DNA of 64,000 nucleotides from Nelumbo lutea (GCA_022828595.1 JAKGHH010000002.1:85528076-85592075); one strand, 5' to 3'. Shown: positions 1 through 11,432, counted from the first letter of the stretch. Notes: generated by a model from the letters alone, not told the origin. Translations and numbers: made by a program.

Positions 1-1551
1 CTCAAGTTGGTGCAAAAAATATCTATCATGCCCAATTTGCTAACTTGAAGTTCAAATGGCTGTCTCAACAAGCCCTTAGTCAAAACATCTACAACTTGCT
101 GCGTGGTTGGTACAAACAGAGTGTAAATTATTCTTTCTTCAAGCTTCTCCTTTATAAAGTGTCTGTCAATCTCAACATGTTTAGTCCTGTCATGTAGAAC
201 CGGATTATGAGCAATGCTGATAGCTGCCTTTGTTATCACAATATAGTTTCATAGGAAAGCTCACTGGTATCTTAAGATCTGCTAGCACCCTCTTTAGCCA
301 AAGAACCTCACACACTCCTTGAGCCATTGATCTGAATTCAGCCTCAGCACTACTTCTAGCAACTACACTTTGCTTCTTGCTTCTCCAAGTAACTAAATTG
401 CCCCAAAGAAATGTGCAGTACCTCGAAGTTGACCTTTTATCAGTGATGGAGCCTGCCCAGTCTGCATCTGTATACACCTCAACCCCTCTCTTCTCATTTT
501 TCTTGAAGAAGAGTCCTTTTCTTGGTGTGCCTTTTAGGTACTTAAGAATTCGATACACAACTTCAAGATGTTCTTCATACGGGGAGTGCATAAATTGACT
601 CACCATACTCACAGCGAAGGCAATATCAGGACGTGTATGTGACAAGTAAATCAATCTTCCTACCAGCCTTTGGTATCTTCCTGTATCTACTGGAACCCCA
701 TCTTTAACTTCTCCAAGTTTGGTATTAACTTCTATCGGAGTGTCTGAAGGTTTGCATCCACTCATTCCAGTTTCTTTCAAGAGATCTAAAATATATTTTC
801 GTTGTGAAACCACAATGCCCTTCTTTGATCTTTGCCACTTCCATTCCAAGAAAGTACCTTAGCTGGCCTAAGTCTTTAATCTCGAATTCCTTGGCTAAGT
901 TTTGCTTTAGTCTGCTCATCTCTTCAATATCATCTCCAGTCAAGATTGTCATCAACATAGGCAATCAAAACCGAAACCTTGTCTTTGGTGGATCTCTTTG
1001 TGAAAAGAGTATGATAAGATTGTCCTTGACTATATCCTTGACTTTTAACGAACCTTGTGAATCTTTCAAACCAGGCTCTGGGAGACTGTTTAAGTCCATA
1101 TAGAGATTTTTTTAGCTTGCATACCTTAGTTCCAAACTTCTCAATGAAACCAGGTGGAGGCTCCATATATACTTCTTCTTCCAAGTCTCCATTCAAAAAG
1201 GCATTTCTTCACATCCAGTTGATTCAGTGGCCAGTCAAGATTAGCTGTAATAGATAAGAGTACTCGAACTGTATTTAGCTTTGCCACTGGAGAAAAGGTC
1301 TTAAAGTAGTCTACTCCATATGTCTGAGTAAAGCCTTTAGCTACTAGGTGAGCCTTGTATCTCTCCACGGATCCATCTGAGTTGTACTTCAGAGTGAACA
1401 CCTATTTACAACTAACAACTGTCTTTCCATCCGGCAGGTCCACTTTCTCCAAAGTAGCATTCTTTTCCAAAGCTCTCATCTCCTCAAAAACAGCTTCTTT
1501 CCACTCAGGAACATTTAGAGCCTCCTGGATACTGTTAGGGATGGATACACT
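1..1551 (-). mobile_element. Copia-1: reverse transcriptase to RNase H fragment of a Ty1/Copia element
   Basis: Reading the minus strand from right to left in the window, the order is: RT start with [21 protein letters not shown] (1141-1401), [13 protein letters not shown] and [14 protein letters not shown], the active-site motif IAYVDD (930-1196), KDLGQLRYFLGMEVA (725-964), and RLVGRLIYLSHTRPDIAFAV with RNase H motif DADWAGSITDKRSTS (205-849). The C-terminal RNase H and end of pol continue to position 1, where CTCAAGTTGG is the complement of the usual end of a Copia pol just before the polypurine tract. The 3' LTR must lie left of the window. Several frameshifts separate the pieces. Integrase and gag are absent because the element is cut at 1551. 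Confidence 0.9.
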
Positions 1552-1575
1552 AGAATACCCTGTAGAATACCCTGT
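1552..1575. repeat. 12-bp direct repeat at the Copia/LINE junction
   Basis: AGAATACCCTGT occurs twice head to tail (1552-1563 and 1564-1575), exactly between the minus-strand Copia and the plus-strand LINE. It may be a joining scar or filler duplication. Confidence 0.6.
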
Positions 1576-3330
1576 AGAGTGGCAAGGAGGTTATTAAAAT
1601 ACATGAGAGATTTCCTTTGGGGTCCAAGAGAGGAGAGGAAGGATCACCTGATAAATTGGGATCAAGTTAGAAAGCCCAAGGATAAAGGGGGTTTGGGAGT
1701 AGGAAATATTTCACTTAGGAACTCAGCTCTGCTAGGAAAATGGTTGTGGAGGTTCCCTTTTGAGAGAGAGAGACTGTGGCACAAAGTCATTGTGAGTATC
1801 CATGGTATGGATGGGAATGGTTGGGATGCAGAAGTCGCCCCTCATGTATCCTCTTGTTTTCCTTGGAAAGCTATCCATGAAATTTACCCATCTTTCCTTA
1901 ATTCCATTCGGTTTGATGTGGGCTAGGGCAATAAAGTTCGTTTTTGGGAAGATCTTTGGGTGGGAGATAGTCCACTCAAAGACCTTTTTCTTGACCTATA
2001 CTCTTTGTCAAACTTAAAAGGGAAACCAATAAGTCTTTTGGGTAATCCTGGCCCAAGTGGGATCAATTGAAATCTGGGTTTTAGAAGGGGCCTGAGGGAA
2101 AATGAATGTGCATCTTTAATTAACTTGCTGGATATTTTAGGACAAGTCCTTTTGGACCTGTCCTTGGAAGATTCCAGAATTTGGAAAGGCTCCACAAATG
2201 GCCTCTTCTCTTGTTCCTCTTTCTTTAATGTCCTTGCCTCACCTAGCAACCCGGCTGGGGACTTCCTTATAAAAGAAATTTGGAGTAAGCCTATCCCCCC
2301 AAAAATTCAAGCCTTCTGTTGGGAAGTTTTCCTTGGTAAGGTTAATACGTGTGGTATGCTACAAAAAAGAAGGCATTTTGCTTGCCTTTCTCCTCACATG
2401 TGCTCCCTTTGTAAGGAAAGTGGTGAGACCTTGACACACATTTTTTTATCTTGTTCATTTGTGCATCATGTTTGGGATTCTTTTTGTCTTCTCTTTGGTT
2501 GTAGGTGGGTTTCCCCCTCAAGATGTGGCATGTCTTTTTAACTATGACTTTTTGAGGCAATCAAAGAAAAGAGGGAAGGTTATGTGGAAAGCTACAAAGG
2601 CAGCTATTTGTTGGGCGATATGGGAAGAAAGGAATAACAGAATATTCTTAGAAAAGAGTAGAACCACGGAGGAGGTGATTGACACTATCAAAGTTAAAGT
2701 AGCCCATTGGGTAAGTTCTTTGCATATATTCCAAGAGTTCTCAGTCACAAACATTATAAGATCTTGGACAGAAGTAGCACAATCTTCAAGAGTGAAAGAG
2801 AGAGTAAGGTTGGAATGGAAACCTCCAAATGGTAACAGAATTAAACTGAATTTTGATGGAAGTTCATTTGGGAATCCGGGATTGTCAGGTATCGGGGGAG
2901 TAATGAAAAATTCTGAAAGGGGATATTAGCATTATTCTCTGGACTTATTGGAATGGGCAACTCTCTAAAAGCTGAGGTAATGGCATTGCTACAAGGATTG
3001 AAGATAGCCAAGCAACTAGGAATGAGGCAAATTGAGGTTGAAGGGGATTCCAAGGTGATCATTTCTTGGGCTAATAACAATAGAACTACTCCGTGGACCT
3101 TCAAACAAGTGATAAGGGAAGTGGAAAAGGCTGCAAGGGAGATAGAGCAGAATTCAAATGGGTTAGGAGTGCAGATGGGCTAGTTGATTATCTTGCTAAA
3201 CAAGGGGCTTTGAGGCAACAATTGTTTTGGGCTGCATTGTAAAAGGGACAGAAATATGTATTCGTGTGGGACTTCTTGTTCCATACACATTGTTGTAAGA
3301 CTTCTTAAATCTAATTTCAAATAAAAGTTT
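1576..3330 (+). mobile_element. L1-type LINE, 5'-truncated ORF2 end with RNase H
   Basis: Starts inside the C-terminal part of LINE reverse transcriptase (FLWGPREERKDHLINW, then KGGLGVGNISLRN at 1579-1926). It continues with a zf-RVT domain: IWSKPIPPKIQAFCWEVFL, then CSLCKESGETLTHIFLSC with its Cys/His ligands (2125-2541). It ends with a plant RVT_3-type RNase H: KLNFDGSSFGNPGLSGIGG (to 2929), then LKAEVMALLQGLKIAKQL and IEVEGDSKVIISW (2953-3183). Stops and frameshifts at about 1924, 2929 and 3180 make it a pseudogene. Endonuclease and the RT core are missing, the usual outcome of 5' truncation. The 3'UTR is short, with AAATAAAAG near 3320. Confidence 0.88.
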
Positions 3331-3744
3331 ACTTTGATGATCAAAACAAATAACTCCAAAATGAGACAGAACAGGCCTATTTATAGCAACGAGAAACTCC
3401 AACCATACTTGCTAGCCAAACAACCTAAAGAAGATGCCTATTTATAAAGAGGTAATAAGAGCTAGGGTGGTGATTTAACAATGTAGAAAAACATCATTGA
3501 GAAGAGTGAATGAGAGCATAGTTGCCAAGGAGACGCCTAGGCAACTGAGTGTCCATGGAGGGTCAACTTTCCTAAGCGCCTGTTTCTTTCTGTTCAAGGT
3601 GCCATATAATATTTTTATATTTTTAATTTGTGAGATTATAACATTTCTTGTCAAAAAAATATTACAACAGACATTGTTACATTAGATTATTCATTTTGTG
3701 GGTTTATAATGTTTTTTTTTTGTTTTTCATAGTTCATATGCTAG
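3331..3744. other. Unclassified spacer
   Basis: No gene. Two CTATTTATA-like strings at 3380 and 3439 read as TATA boxes on the minus strand, so part of this may be LTR debris. From 3530 it carries a GCCTAGGC-type short repeat seen in many plant intergenic repeats. No boundaries can be drawn. Confidence 0.3.
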
Positions 3745-4224
3745 TTTATTTTTATTCTTTTCTTATTTTGTTAGGGTTCAATCAACACACAAGTTAGTGG
3801 TTATCGTCTTGAACCCTTGAAAACTTCAAAACCTGAACCCCTAAAAAAATAGGGGCTCCATCTCTTTTTTATTTTCTAAGTTTTTTTGTTTTTTCATTCC
3901 TTTTTCTAGGGTAGTCTTTTCTTCTTCCACTCCTTTCTTTTCTTCTTTTATTGGAATTAAAATAGGGGCTTACGTGGTATATTTTATTATTTTCTTCTTT
4001 TCTTATTTTGTTAGGGTTCAACCAACACACAAGATAGTGGTTATCGTCTTGAACCCTTGAAAACTTCAAAACCTGGACCCCTAAAAAAATAGGGGCTCCT
4101 TCCCTTTTTATTTTCTAAGTTTTTTTTTTTTTTTTCATTCCTTTTTCTAGGGTAGTCTTTTCTTCTTCCACTCCTTTCTTTTCTTCTTTTACTGGAATTA
4201 AAATAGGGGCTTACGTGCTATATT
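3745..4224. repeat. Tandem duplication, two copies of a 240-bp unit
   Basis: The segment starting with TTTCTTATTTTGTTAGGGTT near 3759 recurs at exactly +240 (near 3999) and stays nearly identical to about 4224. Each copy contains a 6-bp-stem hairpin, CCCCTA and TAGGGG with an A-rich loop, and a T/C-rich tract. There is no coding potential. The near identity suggests a recent duplication. Confidence 0.9.
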
Positions 4225-4249
4225 TTCTGAGGTTTCTTTCTTTTCTTTT

Positions 4250-4640
4250 TCTCATGAATATCAGATAGGCCTCTAGTCCTAATTGGTTATTATTTATAAC
4301 TTTCCAACTATAATACAATGACTATTATTCCCCTACTTAAGTACCACTTAACTTAAGCTAGGATACAACAGTCTAATTACATAGAAGAAAAATATCATGA
4401 AAAAGACTAAAACACCCCTAATAAGTTGACCTTTAATGCTCCCTCTCAAGTTGGAGAATATATATCATATAATCTTAGCTTGTCACATATGTAATCCACT
4501 ATTCCTTGACTTAGACTTTTGGTAAACAAATTTGTCCATTGATTTTTTGAGATCACATGTGAGATACCAATCTCTCCATTAAGAACCTTTCTCTAACAAA
4601 ATGATAGTTGATGTAACTGTTTTTGACCACGTACCAATGT
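4250..4640 (-). mobile_element. Copia 3' end: LTR remnant, polypurine tract and pol C-terminus
   Basis: On the minus strand the pol C-terminus (RHFVRERF-like, about 4640-4452) runs into a Copia polypurine tract (complement of CTCCCTCTCAAG, about 4438-4451), then LTR-like sequence to about 4250. No second LTR is seen. The outer boundary is approximate. Confidence 0.6.
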
Positions 4641-4689
4641 TTTGTGATGTAAAATTTTTTGGCCAAGTACCTCGTCATTTGACTCGGTG

Positions 4690-4822
4690 GTGGCGTGCCT
4701 TAGTGATGAGCTACTTGGTGGTGAACTGCCTACTGGCGAACTGCTTGGTGGGGAAATGCCTAGGCGAACTGCCTGGTGGTGAACTGTCTGGTGGTGAATT
4801 GCTTGGTGGCGAACTGCGATGG
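4690..4822. repeat. Minisatellite of about 15 bp units (GGTGGTGAACTGCYT)
   Basis: About eight imperfect units of GGTGGTGAACTGCCT-type sequence lie head to tail. Several are three-base multiples, so plus-strand frames stay open (PGGELSGGEL) without implying a gene. It adjoins the minus-strand LINE RNase H just where that coding sequence stops being recognisable. Confidence 0.75.
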
Positions 4823-4943
4823 AGTTAGCACTTCTCTTAACCCAATTCAACTTCACCTCAATGTTTTTTGTTAACCATTTGTTAGCAGAAGGACCCGAAA
4901 ACAGAGAATCACCCTTTGAGTTCCTTCAATAACGACGGTTGAA
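4823..4943 (-). pseudogene. LINE RNase H, C-terminal piece (split by element M1)
   Basis: Minus-strand translation gives VVIEGTQRVILCF and later IEVKLNWVKRSANSIA. These match the IEVEGDSKVIISW and WVRSADGLVD stretches of the RNase H in the LINE at 1576-3330. The N-terminal piece lies at 6074-6345 beyond a 1.1-kb insertion. Confidence 0.65.
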
Positions 4944-6073
4944 ATCATGGTTTCAAATGTCATGAAATGTCGCTAATGTTGCCCGACATATGTCGATGTC
5001 GAGGCTCACCGACATGAAAATGGATGGTAATATAAAAATTACATTATTTCAGTTGACATTTCCTATATTTTGGAAATGTTGACCAAGCCGGTCCAAATAA
5101 CCAAAAAAAAAAAAGACAGTTTTTCCTATTATGTCGACAGGATGTTGATAATGCCGATAGGATGTCGATAGCCGACAGGATGTCGATAATGCTGACAGGA
5201 TGTCGACTAATGTACATTAGTAATATAATATATTAGTATATTATATTAATATAATACAATATATTTATATAAATTATTCCATAATAATTTCTATTTAATA
5301 TTTCAAATAAAATATTTATGAAAAAGAATTAGCAAAATATAAAAACAAAAGAATAAATTAGTTACTTTATAATATAAAACATAAAATATTTTTCAAATAA
5401 TAAAATATTAACTAGTTAGTATTTTTTAAAATATTTATTAAAATCAGAAAATGTTTATTAAATTTTAAATAAATCATATTCTACATTTAATATAAAAAAA
5501 CATAATAAATTTATTAAATTTTATACTAAATCATAATTTATTATAAATTTAGTATTAAAAATCATAATAAATTCATTAAGTTTTATAAGAAATCAGAATT
5601 TATCATAATCATAATACTACAAAAAGGAGATCAGTTTATTAAATTTATAATAAAACAATGTATTATAACTTTAATATTTAAAAATCAGAATAAATGCATT
5701 TCTATTTACTAGTGTGAAATAAATATATTAGAATTTATAATAAATCAGAATTAAAAATAAGAAAAGAAAATATCAGATAACCTTGTAAAAACATCAAAAT
5801 GCATAATAAATCAGTAAGTCATCATTTACTAATTTGTTATTGATCTTAGTTTCTTAGCTTTATATAATGGTTGGTAATAAGATAATAGTCTAGAAATATG
5901 TATTAATGCTTCTTTTATCATTTTACAAAATATCATTGCATATTTCCACATATTTCATAATCTTTCCACAATGTCTCTAATTTTTACAATATTTCCCCTC
6001 GACATTTCCGACATGTCTTATATTTTGGTAAGCGACATTTCCATTGACATCGACATTTTAAACCTTGGCTGAA
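4944..6073. mobile_element. Element M1: 1.1-kb AT-rich DNA element with degenerate terminal inverted repeats
   Basis: The left end ATGGTTTCAAATGTC and the complement of the right end, CCAAGGTTTAAAATGTC, form imperfect inverted repeats, and both ends are rich in (C/T)GACAT words. The interior is very AT-rich with no ORF. The element splits a LINE RNase H reading frame that resumes on both sides. TGAAATC flanks it on left and right as a probable target-site duplication (7 clear bases; 9 if mismatches are allowed). The right 190 bp are closely related to 39235-39427, the end of a second copy (M2). A non-autonomous Mutator-like element is the best guess; no transposase is present to prove it. Confidence 0.65.
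5132..5211. repeat. Minisatellite inside M1, four units of 18-20 bp
   Basis: Four imperfect copies of GCCGACAGGATGTCGATAAT. The unit echoes the CGACAT words of the M1 termini, so it may have arisen from the end sequence by slippage. Confidence 0.8.
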
Positions 6074-6345
6074 ATCTCAACTTTCAGAGAATCACCCAAA
6101 CTGATTGGTCCCGAAAACAGATTATCACTCCCGCCTCATTCCTTAAGACACCCCCAATACCTGAAGGACCTGGATTACCCATGCTGCTTCCATCAAAGTT
6201 AAGTTTAACAAAACCACTAGGAGGAGGAGTCCAAGCAGGAAAGGAAGTGTCTTTGACCAGATCTGAACTTGCAATTTCCTTCCAATTTTTGAGTAGATCA
6301 TCCTCTGAAAAGTCTTTAAAGAGACCCAAACAGTAATACACCTCA
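6074..6345 (-). pseudogene. LINE RNase H, N-terminal piece (split by element M1)
   Basis: The minus strand encodes FKDFSEDDLLKNWKEIASSD, then PPSGFVKLNFDGSSMGNPGP and SGIGGVLRNEAG. This is collinear with the 2720-2929 part of the LINE at 1576-3330 and leads into a GDSLKVEIS-like stretch at the M1 boundary. It abuts the start of Copia-2. Confidence 0.8.
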
Positions 6346-6479
6346 TTCTCTTAACAAAGACTTATTTCTCTTGTTCTTCTCTTTTCTTCTTTTTCTTTTC
6401 TTTATCACACAATACCTTGTAACTTGGTATCAGACCTTGTGTTCAAGGTAATCATCTGCTGCTGGTCATGACTTACAAG

Positions 6480-7770
6480 CAAACCTGCTAATGCCAACAC
6501 ATTGTCAGGTGACGTCAATAGTCCGTATAGTTGGCGGAAGCCCTATGTGTTTTTGATGCACATTGTTGCGCCTCAGTTTTAGAGGAATTTGGGTATATTT
6601 TTCATGGTAGGTTGGAGATATTTGAGATTTTTACATTTTTGGATTTTCTGGATGAAAATTGGTTGAAAATCTAGATTGGGAGTTTAGGGCTTGTATCCTT
6701 GTATGGTGGTTAGCTGCCTTTAGAGCCTCTTGTGTTTGAATTATGGGAAATTTCTGAGCTTGTAGGAAGTGATTCCCGATTTTTTGGAGCCCTAAAATAT
6801 TTTTAAGAAATTTTCCTCCTTTGTTTTGTCACTAAGTGCAACCATTGTTCAACCTTATGGGAAAGGGTTTTGGGTGTTCAACTAGTGTTTGATATTGTAG
6901 TGTTGGGTGAGAAATATGTTTTGGAAGGGTTGTGATTGATGGACTCATACAAGGATGCTTGTGTGGCTACCTATGTCTTTTCGAGAGGTAAAGATAATAT
7001 TGATGGATAGATTGCTAATGTAAAACTTGGAGCAAATTTCCTTAAGTGGTCCTAATCAACTAAGCTTACAACTGGTGGGAGAGGTAAGCTTGGGTTTATT
7101 ACCGGTAAGGAAGCTAAGCCAAAGCCTAAAGATCCATATCGTTCCAAATGGGAGCAAGATAATCTGTTGGTCATGTCATGGCTTATATGCTCTATCTAGC
7201 CACACATCACCCACAACTATATGTTCCTTTCAACAGCCAAGGATATTTGGGACATGTTAACTGTCACTTATTCTCAAGCTAAAAACATTGCTAGAATTTA
7301 TTAGTTGTAGAGAGAAGCATGTAACATGCATTAGGGGGAGAGGTTGATGGCTATGTATTTCTCTTCCCTACAATCAATTTGGGAAGAAATTGATCATTCA
7401 GAGGCTTTGGTGTGGAAAGGTCCTGCTCATGCTGAACAATACATGAAGTACATTGAGAAAAACCAAGTTTTTGATTTCTTTGCTGGATTGAATGTTGACT
7501 ATGATTTTGCCAAGCAATACATCCTTAGTGCTGATATCCTGTCACTCTCCACAACATATTCTCTTGTAGAATGAGGAGAGTAGGAGGAATGCTATGATAT
7601 AGGTACCTATAGGTGAACACGTTATCCTTGTGTTCACAAAGCCCAAACAGAGTTTTGGTAAGCCTCCTATGTTTGAAAAACTTGGAGAGATTTGTGAATA
7701 TTGCAAGAAGCCAAAGCATACCAAGGATAGGTGTTGGAAATTGAATCCCATCTGAAGCTTGAGAAGTTTA
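6480..7770 (+). pseudogene. Copia-2 gag
   Basis: Scattered over three frames: WEQDNLLVMSWL-type gag motif near 7150, then EIDHSEALVWKGPAHAEQY and FDFFAGLNVDYDFAKQY (7344-7574), typical of the UBN2-type Copia gag. A CCHC knuckle, CEYCKKPKHTKDRCW, lies near 7700. Several in-frame stops. In an intact element this would form the nucleocapsid. Confidence 0.8.
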
Positions 7771-7985
7771 AAACTTGAAAGAAAGGAAATGGTCATGTTG
7801 CTACAAGTAGTTGTGATTCTTAAACTATGCTTGAAGGAAATCCTCCTGCTCAGGCACCTACTGATGACACCTCTGTTGTGATGGACAAACTAGAGGCATC
7901 TTACTTTAACTTAAAAATAGCGGTTTGCCTACATCTATTGGTTCACATACACCTTCCAATGCCTTTGTAAAAAAGTACTGCACTG

Positions 7986-8363
7986 GTGTGCCATGCCTCA
8001 TCCCCTAGTTCTTGGATAATTGACACAAGAGCCAGTGATGATATGACTGGTATGCCTTTCTACTTTACAACTTATAGAATATTTCTAGGGAAAGCTAAGG
8101 TTATTGCTATTGATGGATCTCGGACTCCAATCTTAGGTTTGGGTAAAGTTAAATTTACCAACAACTTTTCTCTGAACTTTGTACTCCATGTTCTACAATT
8201 GCATAGAAATCTTCTGTCTGTTAGTTCCCTTACCAAATTTCATAATTGTTCTATAACCTTCTTTCCATCTCATTGTGTCTTTCAGTATTTGAGTATGAGG
8301 AAGACGATTGACAGTGGACATGAAGCTGATGGAATTTATCTTCTTGATCAATCTCCAAGATAG
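7986..8363 (+). pseudogene. Copia-2 aspartic protease and gag-pre-integrase start
   Basis: SSWIIDTRASDDMTGMPFYF corresponds to the Copia protease motif [13 protein letters not shown]. The catalytic D is kept, but the following SG has become TR, which should inactivate it. The stretch ends with the usual NLLSVSSLTK and TFFPSHCVFQ segments before a stop at 8361. Confidence 0.85.
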
Positions 8364-8429
8364 GGTTAATGTGTCAATTTTGGGGGTGCCTTTCTTGGAG
8401 GCACGCCATTAGGTGTATGCCTCCCATGC

Positions 8430-9200
8430 CTGTTAAAACATTGATCCCAATCATAAGTTGGGAGTTGATGATGGAGATATTCTTCTTGACGAAGGTGTGT
8501 ATTAAAGACTTGTTGGTCGCCTTCTGTACTTATGTTTGACTAGACTTGATATATCATTTGTTGTGAGTGTGGTTAGTCAATATATGAATGAGCTTAGATC
8601 TTCTCATATGCAAGCAATGAATAGAATGCTTCCCTATTTAAAGGGGTTTCCAGGAAAAAGGAATGTTGTGTTTTAATCATGGGCATCTCAAGGTTGAGAC
8701 CTACTCTGATGCTGTCTGGGCAGGTTTTATGGATGATAGGTACTCTATTTATTGGTTATTGTACCTTGGTGGGTGGTAATGTTGCATCTTGGAGAAGTAA
8801 GAAGCAATCTATGGTGACCTGATCTAGCGTAGAGGTAGAGTACAAAGTTATGGTTCATGGGGTTTTTAAATTGTTATGGTTGAAGAACTTGTTGACATAA
8901 ATGGGAGTACAAATTTATTTATCAAAAAAAAAAAGGGAGTACAAATTGATACTCCAATGATATTATATTGTGACAACCAAGCTGCCATAATATTGATCCA
9001 AAATCAAAAATCTGCGGTACACATAGCCCACAATCTTGTTTAACTTGACCGTACAAAACATATAGAGGTTGACAGGCATTTCATTAGAGAAAGAGTTGCC
9101 GGTGGAGAGATTTGTTTACCTTTTGTGAGGTCTGAAGATCAATTGGATGATTGTCTCACTAAAGGTGTTCCCAAGCCAAAATTGAAAGTTGATCAACATA
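8430..9200 (+). pseudogene. Copia-2 RT end and RNase H
   Basis: [19 protein letters not shown], then an RNase H with ASWRSKKQSM near 8790 and ILYCDNQAA near 8970, then [18 protein letters not shown] at about 9070-9130. There are frame changes and stops throughout. A tiny retroposed insertion interrupts it at 8916-8934. Confidence 0.8.
8903..8947 (+). mobile_element. Micro-insertion: 19-bp A-tailed retroposed tail with 13-bp target-site duplication
   Basis: GGGAGTACAAATT occurs at 8903-8915 and again at 8935-8947. Between them is TATTTATC followed by 11 A (8916-8934). This is what an extremely 5'-truncated target-primed retroposition leaves: a 3' tail plus a target-site duplication. A second case of the same form occurs at 57228-57283. 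Confidence 0.75.
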
Positions 9201-9215
9201 TAATTATATTGTATA

Positions 9216-10863
9216 AAAAACTCTAGCAATTAGAGAGAAAATTTCAAAATTTTATTGGAACCCTAATTCTGAAATCGCACTAGAGAGAAAAACTGGTTTT
9301 TTTTCCTTTGAATTGTTTGGGATATTGGACCAAGAAAGATAAAATCTTTTGGATTAAGATCGAGTGTAGTACCTGATTATGATGTCCACAAGTGCAGAAA
9401 CCGAGGTGGCGTTCACACTCAGGCTTGGATCAACTCGGAAACACTACAATGAGTTGAAGATGGTGCAACTATATCATTGTAGTCTTGGAAAATTTCTCCA
9501 GAATTTCCAGCAGCAAAGGTCTGATCTTTCTCACATTTTTGGGTGTTAATTTTGACCCAAAACAAATCTGGAAAAGTGCTATCAATGTTGGATAACAGGT
9601 CTGGTCGAATGAGGTTCAAAATCCTAGCTAAAAGTTATCACAATGGTGGGATTGATTTCAGCAAGAATGGGAGAACATGCATTCATCTCTATTTATAGAC
9701 TATGGAGGGCTGCAAGAGCCCTCTCCTTGTCTATCTATAACTTCTAACTTGTTTAGGATTAGATGGGAGAGAGTCTTGCTCTCTTAAACCAAACATTGGA
9801 TTGGAATCCATCTAACTAGTTAAACTAGTCAAATCCTAGTCTTACTAGACTTATCTAGTAATTAGTTTGACTAGGACTCTTATGTGAGTCTTTTAGTTAT
9901 CCATTAGTGCTCTAATAATTCTGGAAAATACTTTTCTAATTAGGAGATTACAACTTGTATGGTGTGGAACCGACAACTTAATGGGAGAGCCAACATGTCA
10001 CATGCTTTATGCAACTAGGCCCACTAAGTGGTAAACATTTAAAATTACTTGGAACCTTACCATCCTAAAGGCTCAAGTCTATTGGTTCAGTCCATTATGT
10101 GATAATTAAGTCAATACAACCCAATTAATCACTTTTAATCAATTTCTTTGCTAAAAACACTTGATACCACATTAAGGGAAGGGTTTTTTTCCCTCTGTCT
10201 TTATGACATGGTGTCCAACTTCCAACACCATTGGATCCTTCATTGAGGATTCAGATAATCCTATTGCCGGCAGATTTAGGACATCAAAGGGGAAGTTGTA
10301 CAAAGTATTCTTTATGTCTTCACATAACAATAGGTGCTATCACATTGATCATCAATTGACATACCATCTTTGAATGTCCCAACATACCCAGGTATTTGAC
10401 CCTGGAAGGATCTCATTGGTTGGCATATCAAAGACAGACAAGTCTAACACTCAATCTGATATTGATATTAAGTCTAGGGATTAAAAGCAACACCCAGTCA
10501 TTTCACTTGTTAGAAAGTCTAGGAATATTTTGGGTTTGGTTTAATTCAATGTTTCTTGTAAACACTCACCCTCACACCTTAGGTCATAATCCAAGCAATT
10601 GAGACTCACTGCTCCACTACCTTGGGTAGTGTGAGAATGACAACCTTGTCAGGAATCAGGATAGATTTCCTTAAGTGTATCCATTGGTTGTGATGATTCA
10701 ACTGCATATTATTGCAATTATGTGGCCTCATACATAATGCTAATGTGAACTAAGGGGATTTAGCAGAACAATCCAATGATACATGAAATATATGTTCTTT
10801 TGTTCATAGGAAAAGTATGTATAATACATTAGTTGGAGCTGAGGGCATACACATTGTCTAACA
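9216..10863 (-). mobile_element. 3' LTR of a family-K Copia element
   Basis: Read on the minus strand it starts TGTTAGACAATGTGTATGCC at 10863, the same start as the K LTRs at 34337 and 59445, and it shares diverged blocks with them (for example the TTGGCATATCAAAGACAG segment). The end near 9216 is approximate because it fades into Copia-2. It is the most diverged K LTR in the window. Confidence 0.75.
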
Positions 10864-10876
10864 ACTCCCACTTTCA
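10864..10876 (-). other. Polypurine tract of the family-K element
   Basis: On the minus strand GTGAAAGTGGGAGT immediately precedes the LTR start TGTTAG, the expected plus-strand priming site for reverse transcription. Confidence 0.65.
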
Positions 10877-11432
10877 CTTAGGTCCAATTTGGCATAAGCC
10901 ATAGTCCTATATTGTCTACGTGTTTCTCAAACACTTTTTGTTATACAACAAGGGGATGGGAGATGATATGGTGGTGATGACTCCAAGCTCTTGGATAGAT
11001 TTCTTCATCCAAATAACTTCCTTAGCATTTTCACTTGCAGTAATGTATTCGGTCTTTGTTGTGGAATCCACCGTAGACCCTTGCTTACTATTCTAGCTAA
11101 CATCTCTTGACCCTAGTAGAAAGATAAATCTAGATGAAGACTTTCTGTCATTTGGGTCTGATTGGAAATCAACATCAATATACCCAACCAATTGCAGTGA
11201 ACTTTCAAAGATAAGGCAATAATCCTTTGTCCTTCTAAGGTATTTCAATGTGTTCTTTATAGCAGTCCAATGCTTGAGATGGGTGCACAATACTTACTGC
11301 CTGAGCTATGTCAGGATGGGTGCACAACATGGAATACATGAGGGTCCCCATGGCTAAGGCATAGGGAATGTTTCTCATGTTCTCTATTTCCTCGGGAGTC
11401 TTGGGTGACACACCCTTGTCGTAAAGGTACAA
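10877..11432 (-). pseudogene. Family-K Copia pol remnant (RT end and RNase H)
   Basis: Minus-strand reading gives MYLYDKGVSPKTPEEIENMR, then NIPYALAMGTLMYSMLCTHP with DIAQAVSIV (11235-11432). RNase H follows with HWTAIKNTLKYLRRTKDY and YIDVDFQSDPNDRKSSSRF (11093-11290), then degraded sequence to the polypurine tract. This fixes the pol type carried by family K, whose other copies in the window keep only gag. Cut at 11432. Confidence 0.85.

Larger units (their letters stand above)
6346..9215 (+). mobile_element. Copia-2: internally deleted Ty1/Copia element
   Basis: The left part is the T/C-rich end of a truncated 5' LTR, followed at 6425-6436 by primer-binding site TGGTATCAGACC (tRNA-Met type). 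Then come gag, zinc knuckle, protease and, after a deletion, RT end and RNase H. The integrase and most of RT are gone between about 8365 and 8440. Numerous stops are present. No 3' LTR is recognisable; the right end merges with the family-K LTR that follows. Confidence 0.85.

Noticed and set aside
4601..4828. Plus-strand ORF with PGGELSGGELLGGEL repeats as a repeat protein gene
   Set aside because: It is the translation of a 15-bp minisatellite, has no promoter or homology, and overlaps a minus-strand LINE remnant.
6425..6436. PBS words as tRNA genes
   Set aside because: Each is only about 12 bases complementary to a tRNA 3' end next to an LTR; no cloverleaf is present here or elsewhere in the window.
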